Shown piece by piece: positions 13,561 to 32,562 of a stretch of 64,000 nucleotides of DNA. Origin of the DNA: Diadema setosum (Eukaryota; Echinodermata; Echinoidea; Diadematoida; Diadematidae); NCBI RefSeq assembly GCF_964275005.1, contig NC_092689.1:813501-877500 (forward strand). The letters are read 5' to 3'. The stretch's first letter is position 1. The number at the start of each line of letters is the position of its first letter. The notes beneath the pieces were generated by a model, which worked only from the letters and a program-made list of their open reading frames with translations, was not told where the DNA came from and did not search any database. A program made the translations under genes and the position numbers.

Positions 13561-14049
13561 AAATAGAACAGTATGTTCTAGCTTACATCCCTTGTCAGAG
13601 TAATAATGTCAGAAGGTTGGTCACAGCATGGAGGTAGCTCCATGGTAGGGCCTATACAAGGCGCTCCTTGGTCAGAAATGTACATTATGAATGGCCATCT
13701 TGAGTGTACTACCAAAACAGGCAAAACCTCTTTACTGGGTGCCGAAGTCAGATTTTGTATATTCCGCCTTATGGGTTGCGTTGTTTGTTATGTTCTTGAT
13801 GCTGTTGTTATTTTGAAGGTGCCGAGTCCGAATCTGCACGGATGCTGCAACTCTTGCATCCTTGAAGGTTTTAGCATTTTATTCAAGAGCGCCGCCAAAA
13901 TGCTATCCATAAAATATATAATTGGTGATAATTGAAAAAAAAAAATAGGGGCCTATGATGGCTTTACCCTATTTCGAGGGTGGCATGAATCTGAATCTGG
14001 AAGAGCTAGGCCACCTTATTGTACCCTTGAGGGTTTTCAGCTTTTCAAG

Positions 14050-15888
14050 ACTAGGCCTTCGACACAAATTGATCGCGATATTTTACTCCACAAGTCACAC
14101 ATTACGGAATACGTGGGAAGGCCTTGGAGTGGTTCAACAGTTACTCAGGAAATAGAAGCCATTTTGTTACAATCAAAGACATTATTATTCAGTAATAAGA
14201 GAAATAAAATGCGGCGTTCCACAGGGGATTTTATTAGGGCCACTATTATTTACTTTTTTGTATTAATGATTTTTGTCAGGCATCTCAAGTACTTTCCTTT
14301 ATCCATTTTGCTGACGATACTAATGTATTTTTTACCCACAATGATGTTAATTTTCTTGTTCAAAAAGTCAAAAGTGTATAATTGGGTAAGATCCAATAAA
14401 TTATCGTTGAATGCCAAAAAAAAAAAAAACGAAATATGTGATTTTAAGAAATACTGTTGACACTTTGAGCACAGCTACTAACAGTTTTGAATTATTTTCA
14501 TTTAGAAAGAGTTTCACATTTTACATTCCTTTGAACTATAGTTGATGACAAACTTTCCTGGAAGTTACACATTGATTATATTTGCAACACAATCTCGCGT
14601 AGGCGTTATAAATAGAATGGAATTGTATATCCCTCAAAAATCATTACTTATGTTATATTCGTCATTGATATTGCCTTATCTTAATCATGGTGTTTTAGTC
14701 TGAGGCAACACTCAGCAAAACCTACTGGATAGGGTCACTCGTGTCCCTTCTACAAAAGAAAGCTCTCCGTGTCATATGTTATCCTTCCATACCCTCCCAC
14801 TCAAATTTGTTATTTGCCTCTAATAAGCTGCTTAAAATCAAAGACTTGTTTTTTAATTTAATTTGGGACAATTTATGTACATGTACAGCAACAACTCACT
14901 ACTGTCCATTTTCAATTCTATGTTTCTAAGAAATCAATCATTCTATGAGTATCCCACTCGACGTTCCAATGAATTTCATTTACATCTATTACGAACGATT
15001 TTTTGCTGAGAACACACTTATTTTTACTGGCCCAATTTATTTGAATTTTCTGAATAATGATATAAAAATGCCCCCTCTATATATTCATTCAAAAGGCGAT
15101 TAAAGTCCTTTCTATTGCAATTCTATGATCCCACACAATTGAATTAACCTGTTGGCTCATTTTTATTCCTTTTCGAAGATCTTGGATTACGAATGATATA
15201 TTACACTGTCTCGTATTTTCTTGTCTCTGTTGTCCTAGGACACTTACGGAGTAGATTTGATTTGATTTATATTGCTTTTGCATCTATTTCTCTCTATTTC
15301 TCTATATTTCCGTATCCTTTTAACGCATCCTGTAATTTTTTTTTTTCGATATCAATCTGTCGAGCATCGCTGGATCTGTTTTGCCTTTCTGTCCGTTGTA
15401 TTGTCTTCCTGTTATGTTAGTCTTGTCTCATTCTGTCTTCATGGTCTTAGTCTCCCTTTATTAGTTTCGTCTTCCCAGTCTCGTTTAATGTTTATTCGCG
15501 TGTGTATGTGTGTCTGTTTGTTACTCTGTCTTTTTAGTGGGTTTCCAGACTTTTTTTTTTCTGACCTTTTTTCCCAACCTTTTCCCCCCTTTTTGCATTA
15601 TCTAATTTTTCTATTTGACATTTTATATACCTGAGGCGCCCACATTCTACAAGCTTTGTCTTTTTAGTGGGTCCCTCCATTTTCGAGGTTTTGCGTATTG
15701 TTGTATCGTCTTTATCACTTCAGTCAGTCAATTTTCATGACAACGTATTTGTTACTCAAAGGTTCCACAATTATATTTTTTCTCAATTTACTTTGTTTTG
15801 ATTATGCAACCTTATTCTCTGTTACCTAAGAAAGTGAAATGTTTATGTTCTTTTCAAAAAATAAAATAAAGTTTGAATTGAATTGAAG
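14050..15888 (+). mobile_element. L2/CR1-clade LINE remnant with (TTGAA)n tail
   Basis: Reverse-transcriptase blocks are readable across several frames: DRDILLHK near 14070, YGIRGKALEWFNSY near 14110-14150, IKCGVPQG near 14205-14228, LLGPLLF, FADDTNVFF near 14309-14335 and WVRSNKLSLNAK near 14380-14415. A C-terminal LQKKALRVI block lies near 14750. Block order and spacing fit L2/CR1/Jockey-type non-LTR elements. A T-rich 3' UTR follows and ends AATAAAGTTTGAATTGAATTGAA near 15868-15888. It is 5'-truncated and carries frameshifts and stops (for example TAA TGA right after LLFTFLY near 14255), so it is inactive. Confidence 0.82.
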
Positions 15889-17172
15889 ATGGCCACCAAA
15901 ATATTTTTCATATAACGATGAATCACCAAGAAAATGATGGTTTCCATCTGGTTCCAGGGTGCTGAATCCGAATCTTGACGATTCAACTCTTACATCTGAC
16001 CTAGAAATAGTCAAAATAAACATGGAATATTATTGGTGTAAGGTGAAAATTGTGCTCTAAGATTCGGGAGATTAAACCAAGAATGGAAAGCATACATGGT
16101 AGTGAGCGACTTTTTCAAATGAGCAAAAATGGAATCCAAAATGGCCACCATCACAATAGATATTAGTCACGTAATATCCAGATACTAAGCTCCTGATAGG
16201 CTTATTATGTCATGTCTCGCGGGATGTTTTCAGCGCGCGTATTGAAGATGTTTATATTAACACCCTTTCAAGAAGAGATGAAAGTCTGACACCTGATTAT
16301 AGAAACACAAAGTTACTTTGACCGATAACTATTTTCCCACACAAAAAAGAACAAAAGATGGCAAAAGATTTTAAAATTGCCTCCAATAATTAGGTGCTAT
16401 ACAGAAAACGGTCATCACTAAGTTAAGTCCTTTATGTTTATGTTACTCAATATACTGACTCATTGTATAGGCCTATTGCCTAGCTATCACTACCACGACC
16501 ACTACAGTACCTCTTTATGATAAGTCTTTACAAAAACACACGAAATATGTACCCCTTGTTCATATCACTGTACATTCTTGTTTTACTCTGCAAAGACAGG
16601 TTTGAGCAGAACACAATAAAGGGTCCCAAAGCAGCATGTTTTGTGTTCACTAGTCTTGGAGTCCATTCTGCAGAGCCAACTGTGATGGTAAAAACCCCTA
16701 CCCATCAGCATTCTGCTATCAATACAACAAAATCAACATAATCAGAAGAACAAATAGTCATAATTTCAGTCTGATGTCCAAGATCGAATTTCGATTCAAG
16801 ATGGTCGCCAAAAACTTAAATTTCCTAATTTCCTATAAATAGTGAAAAAAATTCAACAAATAAAATTTTCATAATTTCCTTTATGTGGTGAATACCAATA
16901 GGTCTACTACAAAATCGACATAATCAGCAGAACATAAGATTACAAATTGGGTTCCAAAGTCAGATTTTGATTCAAGATGGCCGCCAAAATGAACGCTAAA
17001 AACTTGAATTTCCATAATTTCTTTTTTGTAGTGGCTTTACTCTATCTTGAATTTGCAACTCTTGCATTCTTGACGAATTTGAAATATTCAAGAAGGCTCT
17101 CAAAATGTTAACCCAAATCGGATTTTTTTTGTTGTATTTCCGTGTATCAAAATGAAATATGTATATATTACT

Positions 17173-17176
<4 letters not shown>

Positions 17177-17235
<59 letters not shown>
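17177..17235. repeat. (TA)n microsatellite
   Basis: About 30 TA units inside the AAGATGG repeat field. Confidence 0.95.
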
Positions 17236-17239
<4 letters not shown>

Positions 17240-17566
17240 AAAAAAAAAAACAATCAAACAGAGACTGTTTTTACCCTTTTTCAAGGTTTCTGCATCCGAA
17301 ATTGGATGATTTAACTTTTGCATCGTTGAGGGTCCTTGAGGCAATCCTTATGAATAATAAAAATTGTGTTTTAAATGATTCAGAAAGTTTAAACTATGGT
17401 GAAACCCCCAAATGGTCCGTTTGTTGTTTGTTTGTTTGCTTGTTTGTTTGTTTGTTTGTTTGTTTCATTTTCCATCTGAGAAGATGACTGCATAGTTTAC
17501 ATTCTGCTGCACCAACTGATCTTCCATGGGGTCCAGTTGGATGTGAGGCGGGACCACTTCACCAGG

Positions 17567-17963
17567 TTAAAGGGACTGTACAGTACTGGTTGAGGTGGGG
17601 ATTCATGTTTTGAACATTCCTAAGTTAGATAATGAAAAGCCTTTTATGAAGTACGAAAGAGCATGTAATTTTAAGAAGGATTCAACGTTTATTTGATGAA
17701 AATTGGTTTTCAAATGGCTGAGATATCCAAAAAGTGCTGATAATAAAAGGCGACATGCCTTTACACACAACTTTATTAGGATCTCTTTGTTTCACCTTGT
17801 TTTTGGATATCTCAGCCATTTCAAAACCGATTTTCATCGAATAAACTTTTCATACCGCTTAGAACTGCATGCTCTTTGACATCTCATAGAGTAGTTTTTG
17901 AATATCTCGCAAAATGTTATAAGCTAAATCCTCACCTCGACCAGAACTGTACACACCCTTTAA
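17567..17963. repeat. Palindromic TTAA-bounded MITE, copy 3
   Basis: About 397 bp, the same orientation as the copy at 3291 and very similar to it. Clean ends: TTAAAGGGACTGTACAGTAC ... CTGTACACACCCTTTAA. Confidence 0.87.
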
Positions 17964-17974
17964 ACATCACCTTG

Positions 17975-18022
17975 CTCCTTGTCATAATGAAATGAAACGG
18001 GGTCCTTTAACTGCATGAGTCG

Positions 18023-18061
<39 letters not shown>

Positions 18062-18230
18062 ACTTCCCTGCTCTCTCGCACACGGGACCTCCATTTTATG
18101 TCCTACCCGAGGAACGTGTTTTACCTCTTACATAGAGGGGACGGTAGCTAACCTCAGTGAGACTTTGGAATTGAACCCGGGTCCTTTGGATCTGGAGGCA
18201 GACGCGCTACCGACTGAGCCAGCTCACCGT
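17975..18230 (-). mobile_element. tRNA-headed SINE
   Basis: Read on the minus strand, an A-box-like TGGCTCAGTCGG (18221-18210) is followed by a B-box GGTTCAATTCC (18177-18167), the internal RNA polymerase III promoter of a tRNA. A body with ATGGAGGTCCCGTGTG follows and ends near TTAAAGGACCCCGTTTC. The head does not fold into a full cloverleaf, so it is a SINE rather than a tRNA gene. A (TC)n run at 18026-18057 lies in the body. The element abuts the MITE at 17567-17963. Confidence 0.7.
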
Positions 18231-19259
18231 TCTATGCAATGGGTATGTTTTGGTTATCTACACAAAATACAATTTCAGCTTGGTTGTACATGATAGAGAG
18301 ATGATAGGGCATAATAGAAATTTAAATAGTTCTGGCTCTCATTAAACGTGCCCCAAGGCTCTCATTGGGATCCTTTTGAATAAATCGACATCCCTTGGAC
18401 CCTAAAGGGGATTCCAGCAAGATAATGATTAGGAGGGATCAGTCGTTTTCCTAATAACGTGACTTAAATCATATTTGAGAGACAATATGGTTTTTTCAAA
18501 TATATATATATATATATACACCTTTTATTATATGAAAATGTGAGAAGATATGTGTCTCTTTTACACGATCCATCAAATTTTCACCCAGTCTCATATTTAT
18601 TCACATGGCATGAACACTTTCATTGATTCCTTCTTTGTATGGCAATTTGCAAACATAGCAGTATGGGCGTTATACATAAATATGTATGAAATATAAACTC
18701 TTGAAGTAACTGTTTCGATGGACCCCATTCTTCATAAACTGCACGTATTGCGCCATCGTCTAGATTAGAGAAGCGTGAAAGGTTAGAGATTTCCCTGATT
18801 CTCGTCTCCTTTTATTTGCAATGTTTATGGCACCTAGAAGAGTAAATTCAGAGATAGAGAAATATCTTGTTGGTTTTACTTGCTCTTGGAAAAAAATAAC
18901 ATCTATCTAGGGCTGGAGATGATAATTATTTCGATGGCAAGTTACAAGTTACATTTTTTTTTTTAATTACGAAAGAGAAAAAAAAAACTTTTCTTGAAGA
19001 CTATTTGGGTTATGATGATATACATTTTGGAAATTAGGTGCATTTCGAATGCATGTCAGAGTGTCTCTTTGATTTTCCTCTTATCTAAAGGAACATTAAA
19101 TTAATGCCAATTATGCAGTTCAATGTAGTGATCATCCGTTTTTCCTCTCTCAGAAACTCTTATTACAGGCTTGAAATAATTCACGTCCATCGACGAAAGA
19201 GGGCGGCCGACTCACAGCCGGCCTAGTTGAGTGCCGTATGCAAAACATGGTCTCGACCT
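18231..19259. other. Intergenic, no recognised feature
   Basis: AT-rich spacer with a short (TA)n run near 18501-18518. No exon or repeat boundary could be supported. Confidence 0.5.
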
Positions 19260-19268
19260 GAAAGTCCA

Positions 19269-20110
19269 TAGCCTTTAAACAAGGCGACTCGCTCTGCGTG
19301 CCCCCGTATAGCGCGTTTACCCCACAAACCTGTTGGCCGGCGAGCGGAGCAAGCCGCCTTTATCCACTCGTTCAGGGATGTGTACTTTTGTCGTTGTTGT
19401 TGCTTTATATTCTTTGACAAATTTGCGTACAAATTTGACGCAGAAAATACACACGGCACCAAGGCAAGCCTCGTTAATATTAAGTAAAATAAGAATAGTT
19501 AACCAATCATAATATATTAACGAGGCTTGCCTTGGTGCCGTGTGTATTTTCTGCGTCAAATTTGTACGCAAATTTGTCAAAGAATATAAAGCAACAACAA
19601 CGACAAATTCATGAAATTCTTCCGTCGAGATGTTTTCATTGCAACTGATTGACAAATTGCCCTACATCGACGTAAAAAAGCACTGAATTAATCAGTGTTT
19701 TAGTAGTAGCCATGATAAAAAATCATGGGCGTACATACTCGAGCAGGATTCGAACCTACGACCTTCTGATCACCGGACAGGCGTCATCTCCACTAGACCA
19801 CCGAGCTTTCGCCCGACAGCAAGTGTTGGTTCTAATCCTTATAGCATGCAGCGGGTACTGCTTTGTTATTCAAATTCATGAAATTCTTCCGTCGAGATGT
19901 TTTCATTGCAACTGATTGACAAATTGCCCTACATCGACGTTTTTTTTACGTCGATGTAGGGCAATTTGTCAATCAGTTGCAACAAAGACAAAAGTACACA
20001 TCCCTGAACGAGTGGATAAAGGCGGCTCGCTCCGCTCGCCGGCCAACAGGTTTGTGGGGTAAACGCGCTATACGGGGGCACGCAGAGCGAGTCGCCTTGT
20101 TTAAAGGCTA
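19269..20110. mobile_element. 842-bp foldback transposon with nested inverted repeats
   Basis: Outer terminal inverted repeats 19269-19392 and 19987-20110 are 124 bp with one mismatch and start TAGCCTTTAAACAAGG. GAAAGTCCA at 19260-19268 and 20111-20119 is a 9-bp target-site duplication. Inside, 19388-19480 and 19514-19606 form a perfect 93-bp inverted repeat around a 33-base loop. A ~70-bp segment at 19602-19671 is repeated directly at 19870-19940, and the end of the second copy is inverted at 19947-19982, giving a third hairpin. A tRNA-like segment sits between the direct copies. Foldback elements of this general design (TU family) are known from sea urchins. No transposase ORF, so non-autonomous. 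Confidence 0.85.
19740..19810 (-). repeat. tRNA-like (SINE-type) segment inside the foldback element
   Basis: On the minus strand, A-box TGGTCTAGTGG (19800-19790) and a perfect B-box GGTTCGAATCC (19756-19746) have tRNA-like spacing. A T-arm stem GTAGG/CCTGC forms, but the anticodon stem is poor, so this is a tRNA-derived remnant. Confidence 0.65.
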
Positions 20111-20909
20111 GAAAGTCCATAGCATCGGATTCGTTCTGTTTCCCCCCCCCCCCCCCCCCCCTCTCCATCTATCCTCCTCTCTCCCTCTCTCCTTTTCTCT
20201 CTCTCTCTTTCTATACGTGTAACTACTCCAGATGTCATCGTTCATATGCATTGCAAAGTGAGCTGAATCGTTGAATCTGGGGGCTTTTTTGTGTTCTTTG
20301 GAGCTATTCTTCATTGTTATCCATGTCTTGCCAAGATAGTAATATTGTCACAGCCAGTGCAGGTTATTCTGTATGTCTTTTCTTCTTATGGTGATTTATC
20401 CCTTGGATAAACCAGTCTGCTTTTTGGGCTTCTCAAAGTAACACTGATGCCCAATAGTTGTCGAAGGTGTGATATTGACAAAGGTCAGAACTACTCGATG
20501 CTTCATAGTGTTCATTTTCTCCCTTTGGGGATTCTTGGATCTTACCCTATCCTCTGCTCTTTGCGTAGTCCATGCTGGATAACAACGGGAAGATATATTG
20601 CACCTTCTCAATGTGTTAATTTCTCTTTGCAGAACAACCCCCTCAACACAGAACATAATCAGATGGGGTTATCTTTCTTTCGGATGACTGACACTGACAA
20701 GCCTTAATAAAACAGTTTTTTTCACAAACTTGAACAAGATGGCACGGAACTGTTACAACCGTGAAAGTGTCAGTGAGTCCTTCTAAACAACACACATCAA
20801 AAATAAATTTTACACTCGGTCATCATCACCACATTCACGACTGCTGCTGTATGAATAGTAAAAATGTCAAAGAGTATAATGGCACTGAGGGTACTGAATA
20901 AAAAACAAC

Positions 20910-20915
20910 TTTATT
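20910..20915 (-). terminator. Candidate polyadenylation signal for the sulfotransferase
   Basis: AATAAA on the minus strand, about 1.3 kb past the stop at 22218. I noticed no closer canonical hexamer, but variants were not ruled out. Confidence 0.25.
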
Positions 20916-22082
20916 AAGAATAACATCAATAGTAAGAATAACATGAATGTAATTACACTGTGTATATATGCATTGCGACTTGCTCTAATTGTCAATATGG
21001 TGAGAGCATATGATTTCGTTGTTTGTTTGTTTTTTCTATCATAGTGTGTGTAAGAAAATAGACTCAGTTGTAGTCAATAAATTAGTCTTCATCACAATGA
21101 GAATAACGATTTCCCTATCATCACGGATTGAGTGCTCAACATAACATGGATCAGTTTTCTGTATATCAACACAACACCTGTAATAATTATGTAACATGAC
21201 TACAATAGTGAGCAAATACTACAATAGTGAGACATAATTTTGATATGTACAACGTCGAGGCATAATTTATAAAGAAATGACACTTAGCTCATAGAATCAA
21301 ATCAATACTTGTACCTGAGACCTTCTTGCCCCATAAGCATCAAATCTATATTAATGACATCACTCTTTGTAGGTCTAAGATATGGGTTAACTTTAATTTT
21401 GTGACTTATATTCCCGATGGCTAAAGGTTTCTACATTTTATCAACAACCGCTCATGGGTATCAACGTGCTATTACTGGAAGTGTCACTGTGTATTAGAGG
21501 CGACTGGTTAAGTAGGTAAAGAATGGCGACGTTTCCTTCAACTTTTGATGTGTATTTTGATATCATTTCAAAATTTGTCAGGTTGGTGAAACTGAAGTTG
21601 CTTACACTAACTTAGTCAATGATAGCAACGTGCTATTGGAGTTCATGAGAAGAGTGCATAACATTAAGAATTATAATTGTTGAAAACAGAAAGGTGACGA
21701 CATCATTGGCAGCAGCAAAAAGTGCGAGGTAGATGTGGTGATCACCGTCTCTTGCAGTAATTCTGGTTTCATGATAGACAATGCGGCAACTTACACATAA
21801 GTTTATATTCCCTCCACAACGTATAGCGGAAATATATTCACTTTATATGTACTAGTATATATAAGAAACTTTATATTTATATTTCATACCTGTTTCCACT
21901 GAAACAGGGTCTGCCTTCCGCTGATGTTTTAACAATGTTCCTGTCTAGTCAGACTGCAGGTTTGTGCATGTAGGGACATTGTGTATGTACAAAGGTTATG
22001 TTGTTCGTCCTGTAATTTATATTGTGTATAGGTGGTTGAAATGTGGATGTCTGCGCGCGTTCATGTGTATGTGAGTGCATGC

Positions 22083-22083
<1 letters not shown>

Positions 22084-22120
<37 letters not shown>

Positions 22121-22124
22121 GCGT

Positions 22125-22159
<35 letters not shown>
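22084..22159. repeat. (TG)n microsatellite, interrupted
   Basis: Long TG run with a few C/A interruptions, in the presumed 3' UTR of the sulfotransferase. Confidence 0.95.
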
Positions 22160-22160
<1 letters not shown>

Positions 22161-22217
22161 CAATCAGTGGTACATACTCAGTAAAAAGTATCATTGAGGA
22201 AATATGTTATACTTGGT

Positions 22218-29728
<7,511 letters not shown>

Positions 29729-31299
29729 TTTGCTGCAGTCTCAGAAAAAAACCGTGAAAACTTCTGCCAACCACCAGTGCTTGGAGATGTTGGATTCCAA
29801 CACGCACGTTCCCAACTTCACAGCTATACGTGAATAAACGAAGACCATGCAATGTGCATCGCTTCCTGGGAGGCGAAGTTATGAGGTATGTTAAATGGCG
29901 CATGCTCAGTTACCAACTTATATCCTGTTCCATTGTGCTCCAGGATACTTACCCGAAGTTTTGTGTACCGAGTGTGAATAACTGATAGCACGAATTACTG
30001 ACTCAACTGAGCGCTCGTCTTTTGACGAGATGCCTACTTTAGCCGACAACTGAATGGAGTTTTTGTTATCTGTATGTGATTGTTCACCACGCCGTTAAAA
30101 TAGCAGGCGAAGACCATGCCTCTTGCGTCTTAGATTTCGCACAGTCGGACAGTTTGTAATTCCATAACTTGGAGAAAATTCCGTTATCTTATTGCTCATT
30201 TGCTGTTCTGACATGATGGAAACATATTAACACAGTCACAAAATTTCGTCATGAATAAATGCGATGAATAAAAATCGATTAAATTGTAAATTTAGAATGT
30301 TGATAAACCATTTTCAAGCTTTTCATTCAGATCTGCGATATCATCGACATTAAACAAAAGACATGAGTGCGGTATAATACATGAGAAAGTCAATTTTATG
30401 CAAAGAATTCAAATTTTAAAATAGTTTTTAGTTCATTTATAGAATGGACATTGGAAATAGATGTCAAATAGCTACAGACAATGACTGCACTGCATACTCC
30501 ATCGAGGTAAATGAATTTATTCGACTGGTCATTTTTTTTAAATCACAACTTTCGCAGCATCTACTGAAGAGCTTGCTTCTTTTAGAGGCATAATTTACCA
30601 TTTGCAGATGAAACTAAAAACCCAGCTTTAGAGCTTCGAAGAGTTCTAAAATGTGAATTAGGGATAGAAACAACCAATGTAAAAACTAAATCAGTATAAT
30701 CATTGTTAAGTATTGTTAAATATTAAAAAATGTGAACAATAGCTATAATAAAATGTTTTTGGACTTAACCGTCTACAGTTATGGTTTATTTGAAAAAAAT
30801 AGGGGTATCTCCTTACATTTTAGGCTTTATCGCAAAATTTTTACATGATAGGATGTTTTGTGATACAACTGGCCAACACATATGCATCAAATATGATATC
30901 TCGAACATTTTTTAAATCACTGCTCCCAAAGGTAAACTGTACCTTTAATTAAGTAGTCAATGTGCTAAAGCATCAGATGCACAGGTTGAGCGGTAAAATC
31001 GTGTATATCGTATACCTTTGTACCCCCCCCCCCCCCGAATTCTGCAAGAGTTTTCTTTATCACAATTAAGGAGTGTAAATAGAAACGCTCAAAATAACTC
31101 TGAAAGACCGGCTAAATTCAGAATTGCTTCTCGAAATAACTTTACCAAATATTTGTCTGCGGTCCTAAATCCTTAAAACTGTAGATGCATCCCTTGATAC
31201 CGGGAATATAAAGCGATCAGGTTTACAAAGAAATGAACAGCTTAATCACATCCCACAGGTAACATGAAAAATAATACAAACACAACCACAAACACATAC

Positions 31300-31309
31300 A
31301 CACACCGAT

Positions 31310-31347
<38 letters not shown>

Positions 31348-31445
31348 TCACGCACACAGACGTACTGTATTATGTACACACGAAAACACACACACACACA
31401 CGCACACAGACGTACTGTATTATGTATACACGAAGACACACACAT
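31300..31445. repeat. (CA)n microsatellite with a duplicated ~55-bp unit
   Basis: A CA run is followed by two near-identical units containing CACACAGACGTACTGTATTA at about 31354 and 31402. Confidence 0.85.
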
Positions 31446-31737
31446 GCACTTACACACACCTTTATCATGAATTTCCGGAAAACTTTATCTCTTCTTGTTT
31501 GGTCACTACCTATTCTCGCTGCCTTCCTGACCAGAAGGCGAATTCCAATTTCGGTATGTTAGTGGCTGTTAGGGGATAATCATGTCATTAAGTCCATGAA
31601 GAGCTGTATGCAACTAGGGTTATGTTGTATTATTATTATATACTTACACAATGTGCAAGAGTCCTTCCCTTAAATATTCCACTGACCACTGGCTTTGCAA
31701 TAAGTGAGCGCGTACTTTACTAGATGTATTTCAATAC

Positions 31738-32006
31738 AGGGATAATCAAGGACGGTATTTGAACCGCACAAAGAGACTTTTCTAGATGTGAAAAACAAAA
31801 CAGTATAGGCGACGGTCATAGGCCCCTTGGTAATTATATGAAGAGTTTGCTTCCAAAAGGCGCTAAATCCATTGGAAAATAATGGATTTAGCGCCTTTTG
31901 GAAGCAAGCTCTTCATATATATATAGGGATAATCAAGGAAGGTATATACATTCGAACAGCACAAGTAGACTCTTGTAAAAGAAAAACAGAACAGTATACG
32001 GGTCGG
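31738..32006. repeat. Direct repeats flanking a 38-bp hairpin
   Basis: AGGGATAATCAAGGA-led segments at 31738-31815 and 31925-32006 are diverged direct copies of about 80 bp. Between them, arms 31836-31873 and 31881-31918 are complementary over 38 positions (one G-T wobble) around a 7-base loop; each arm contains GGCGCTAAATCCATT or its complement. Confidence 0.8.
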
Positions 32007-32071
32007 TTTAAAAAGGTGCTTGGTTACTTGATTATTCTTGATGTTCATATTATGTTCTTGAGCCATGTTTG

Positions 32072-32468
32072 TTAAGGGGATGTAAAGTACTGGCGGAGAT
32101 GAAGATTGGGCTTTTAACTTTTTGCAAGATACCAAGAAACCACTTATGAAATAGTACAGAGCATGCCATTCTAAGAGGAATTCGAAGTTTATTTGATGAA
32201 AATCGGTTTTGGAATGGCTGAGACATCTAAAAACAAAGTAAAACAAAGTGATCGTAATGAAATGTGGGTCCCACCTTTTCTTAGGATTGTTTTTTTTTTT
32301 TTTTTTTAATATATCTCACCCATTTCAATACCAATTTTCATCAAATAAACGTTGAATTCCTCTTGGAATTGCATGCTCTTTCACATTTCATAAGAGGTTC
32401 TCATTATTTCGACAAGAAATATCAGAAACCTGAAGTTAGGTCTCAACCAAACTATGCAATCCCTTTAA
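32072..32468. repeat. Palindromic TTAA-bounded MITE, copy 5 (second subfamily)
   Basis: About 397 bp, from TTAAGGGGATGTAAAGTAC to GCAATCCCTTTAA. A T-run of about 18 near 32291 interrupts the centre. Related to copy 4. Confidence 0.82.
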
Positions 32469-32547
32469 GTTTTATGCCTCTGTACGCGGAGTTTTGCTGT
32501 CGGCTCCTAGGAGGTGTCTTCACTCCGACACGATAACAATACGACGC

Positions 32548-32562
32548 GCGCCCTCTTGTGGC
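32548..32562 (+). promoter_or_regulatory. CTCF-like motif
   Basis: GCGCCCTCTTGTGGC sits in a small GC-rich patch (32480-32600) and resembles the reverse-complement CTCF core with about two mismatches. Motif match only. Confidence 0.25.

Larger units (their letters stand above)
13600..17480. repeat. Degenerate interspersed-repeat field with AAGATGGCCGCC units
   Basis: Repeated, diverged segments share the order: AAGATGG(C/T)CGCCAAAA, a poly-A or TTTCATAATTTC stretch, a CCCTATTTCGAGG-like block, GCTGAATCCGAATCT, and CAACTCTTGCAT. Clear instances are near 13800-13900, 13955-14040, 15888-16000, 16130, 16785-16850, 16955-17090 and 17265-17400. Part of 16770-17020 is a direct duplication of about 170 bp spacing. 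A LINE (about 14050-15888) interrupts the field. No protein is supported. Confidence 0.6.
20120..22217. other. Intergenic and likely sulfotransferase 3' UTR
   Basis: Contains a C-run of about 19 at 20142-20160 with CT-rich sequence, and the (TG)n block at 22084-22159 just beyond the sulfotransferase stop. No coding exon recognised. A minus-strand AATAAA (20915-20910) could end the sulfotransferase transcript, giving a 3' UTR near 1.3 kb. Confidence 0.4.

Noticed and set aside
18165-18225. tRNA gene
   Set aside because: A and B boxes are present, but the acceptor and anticodon stems do not form, and a SINE body follows.
19740-19810. tRNA gene
   Set aside because: T-arm forms but the anticodon stem does not; embedded in a foldback transposon.
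31921-31940. I-SceI-like sequence TAGGGATAA
   Set aside because: Only the first nine bases of the homing-endonuclease site match; part of a diverged direct repeat, and no endonuclease gene is present.
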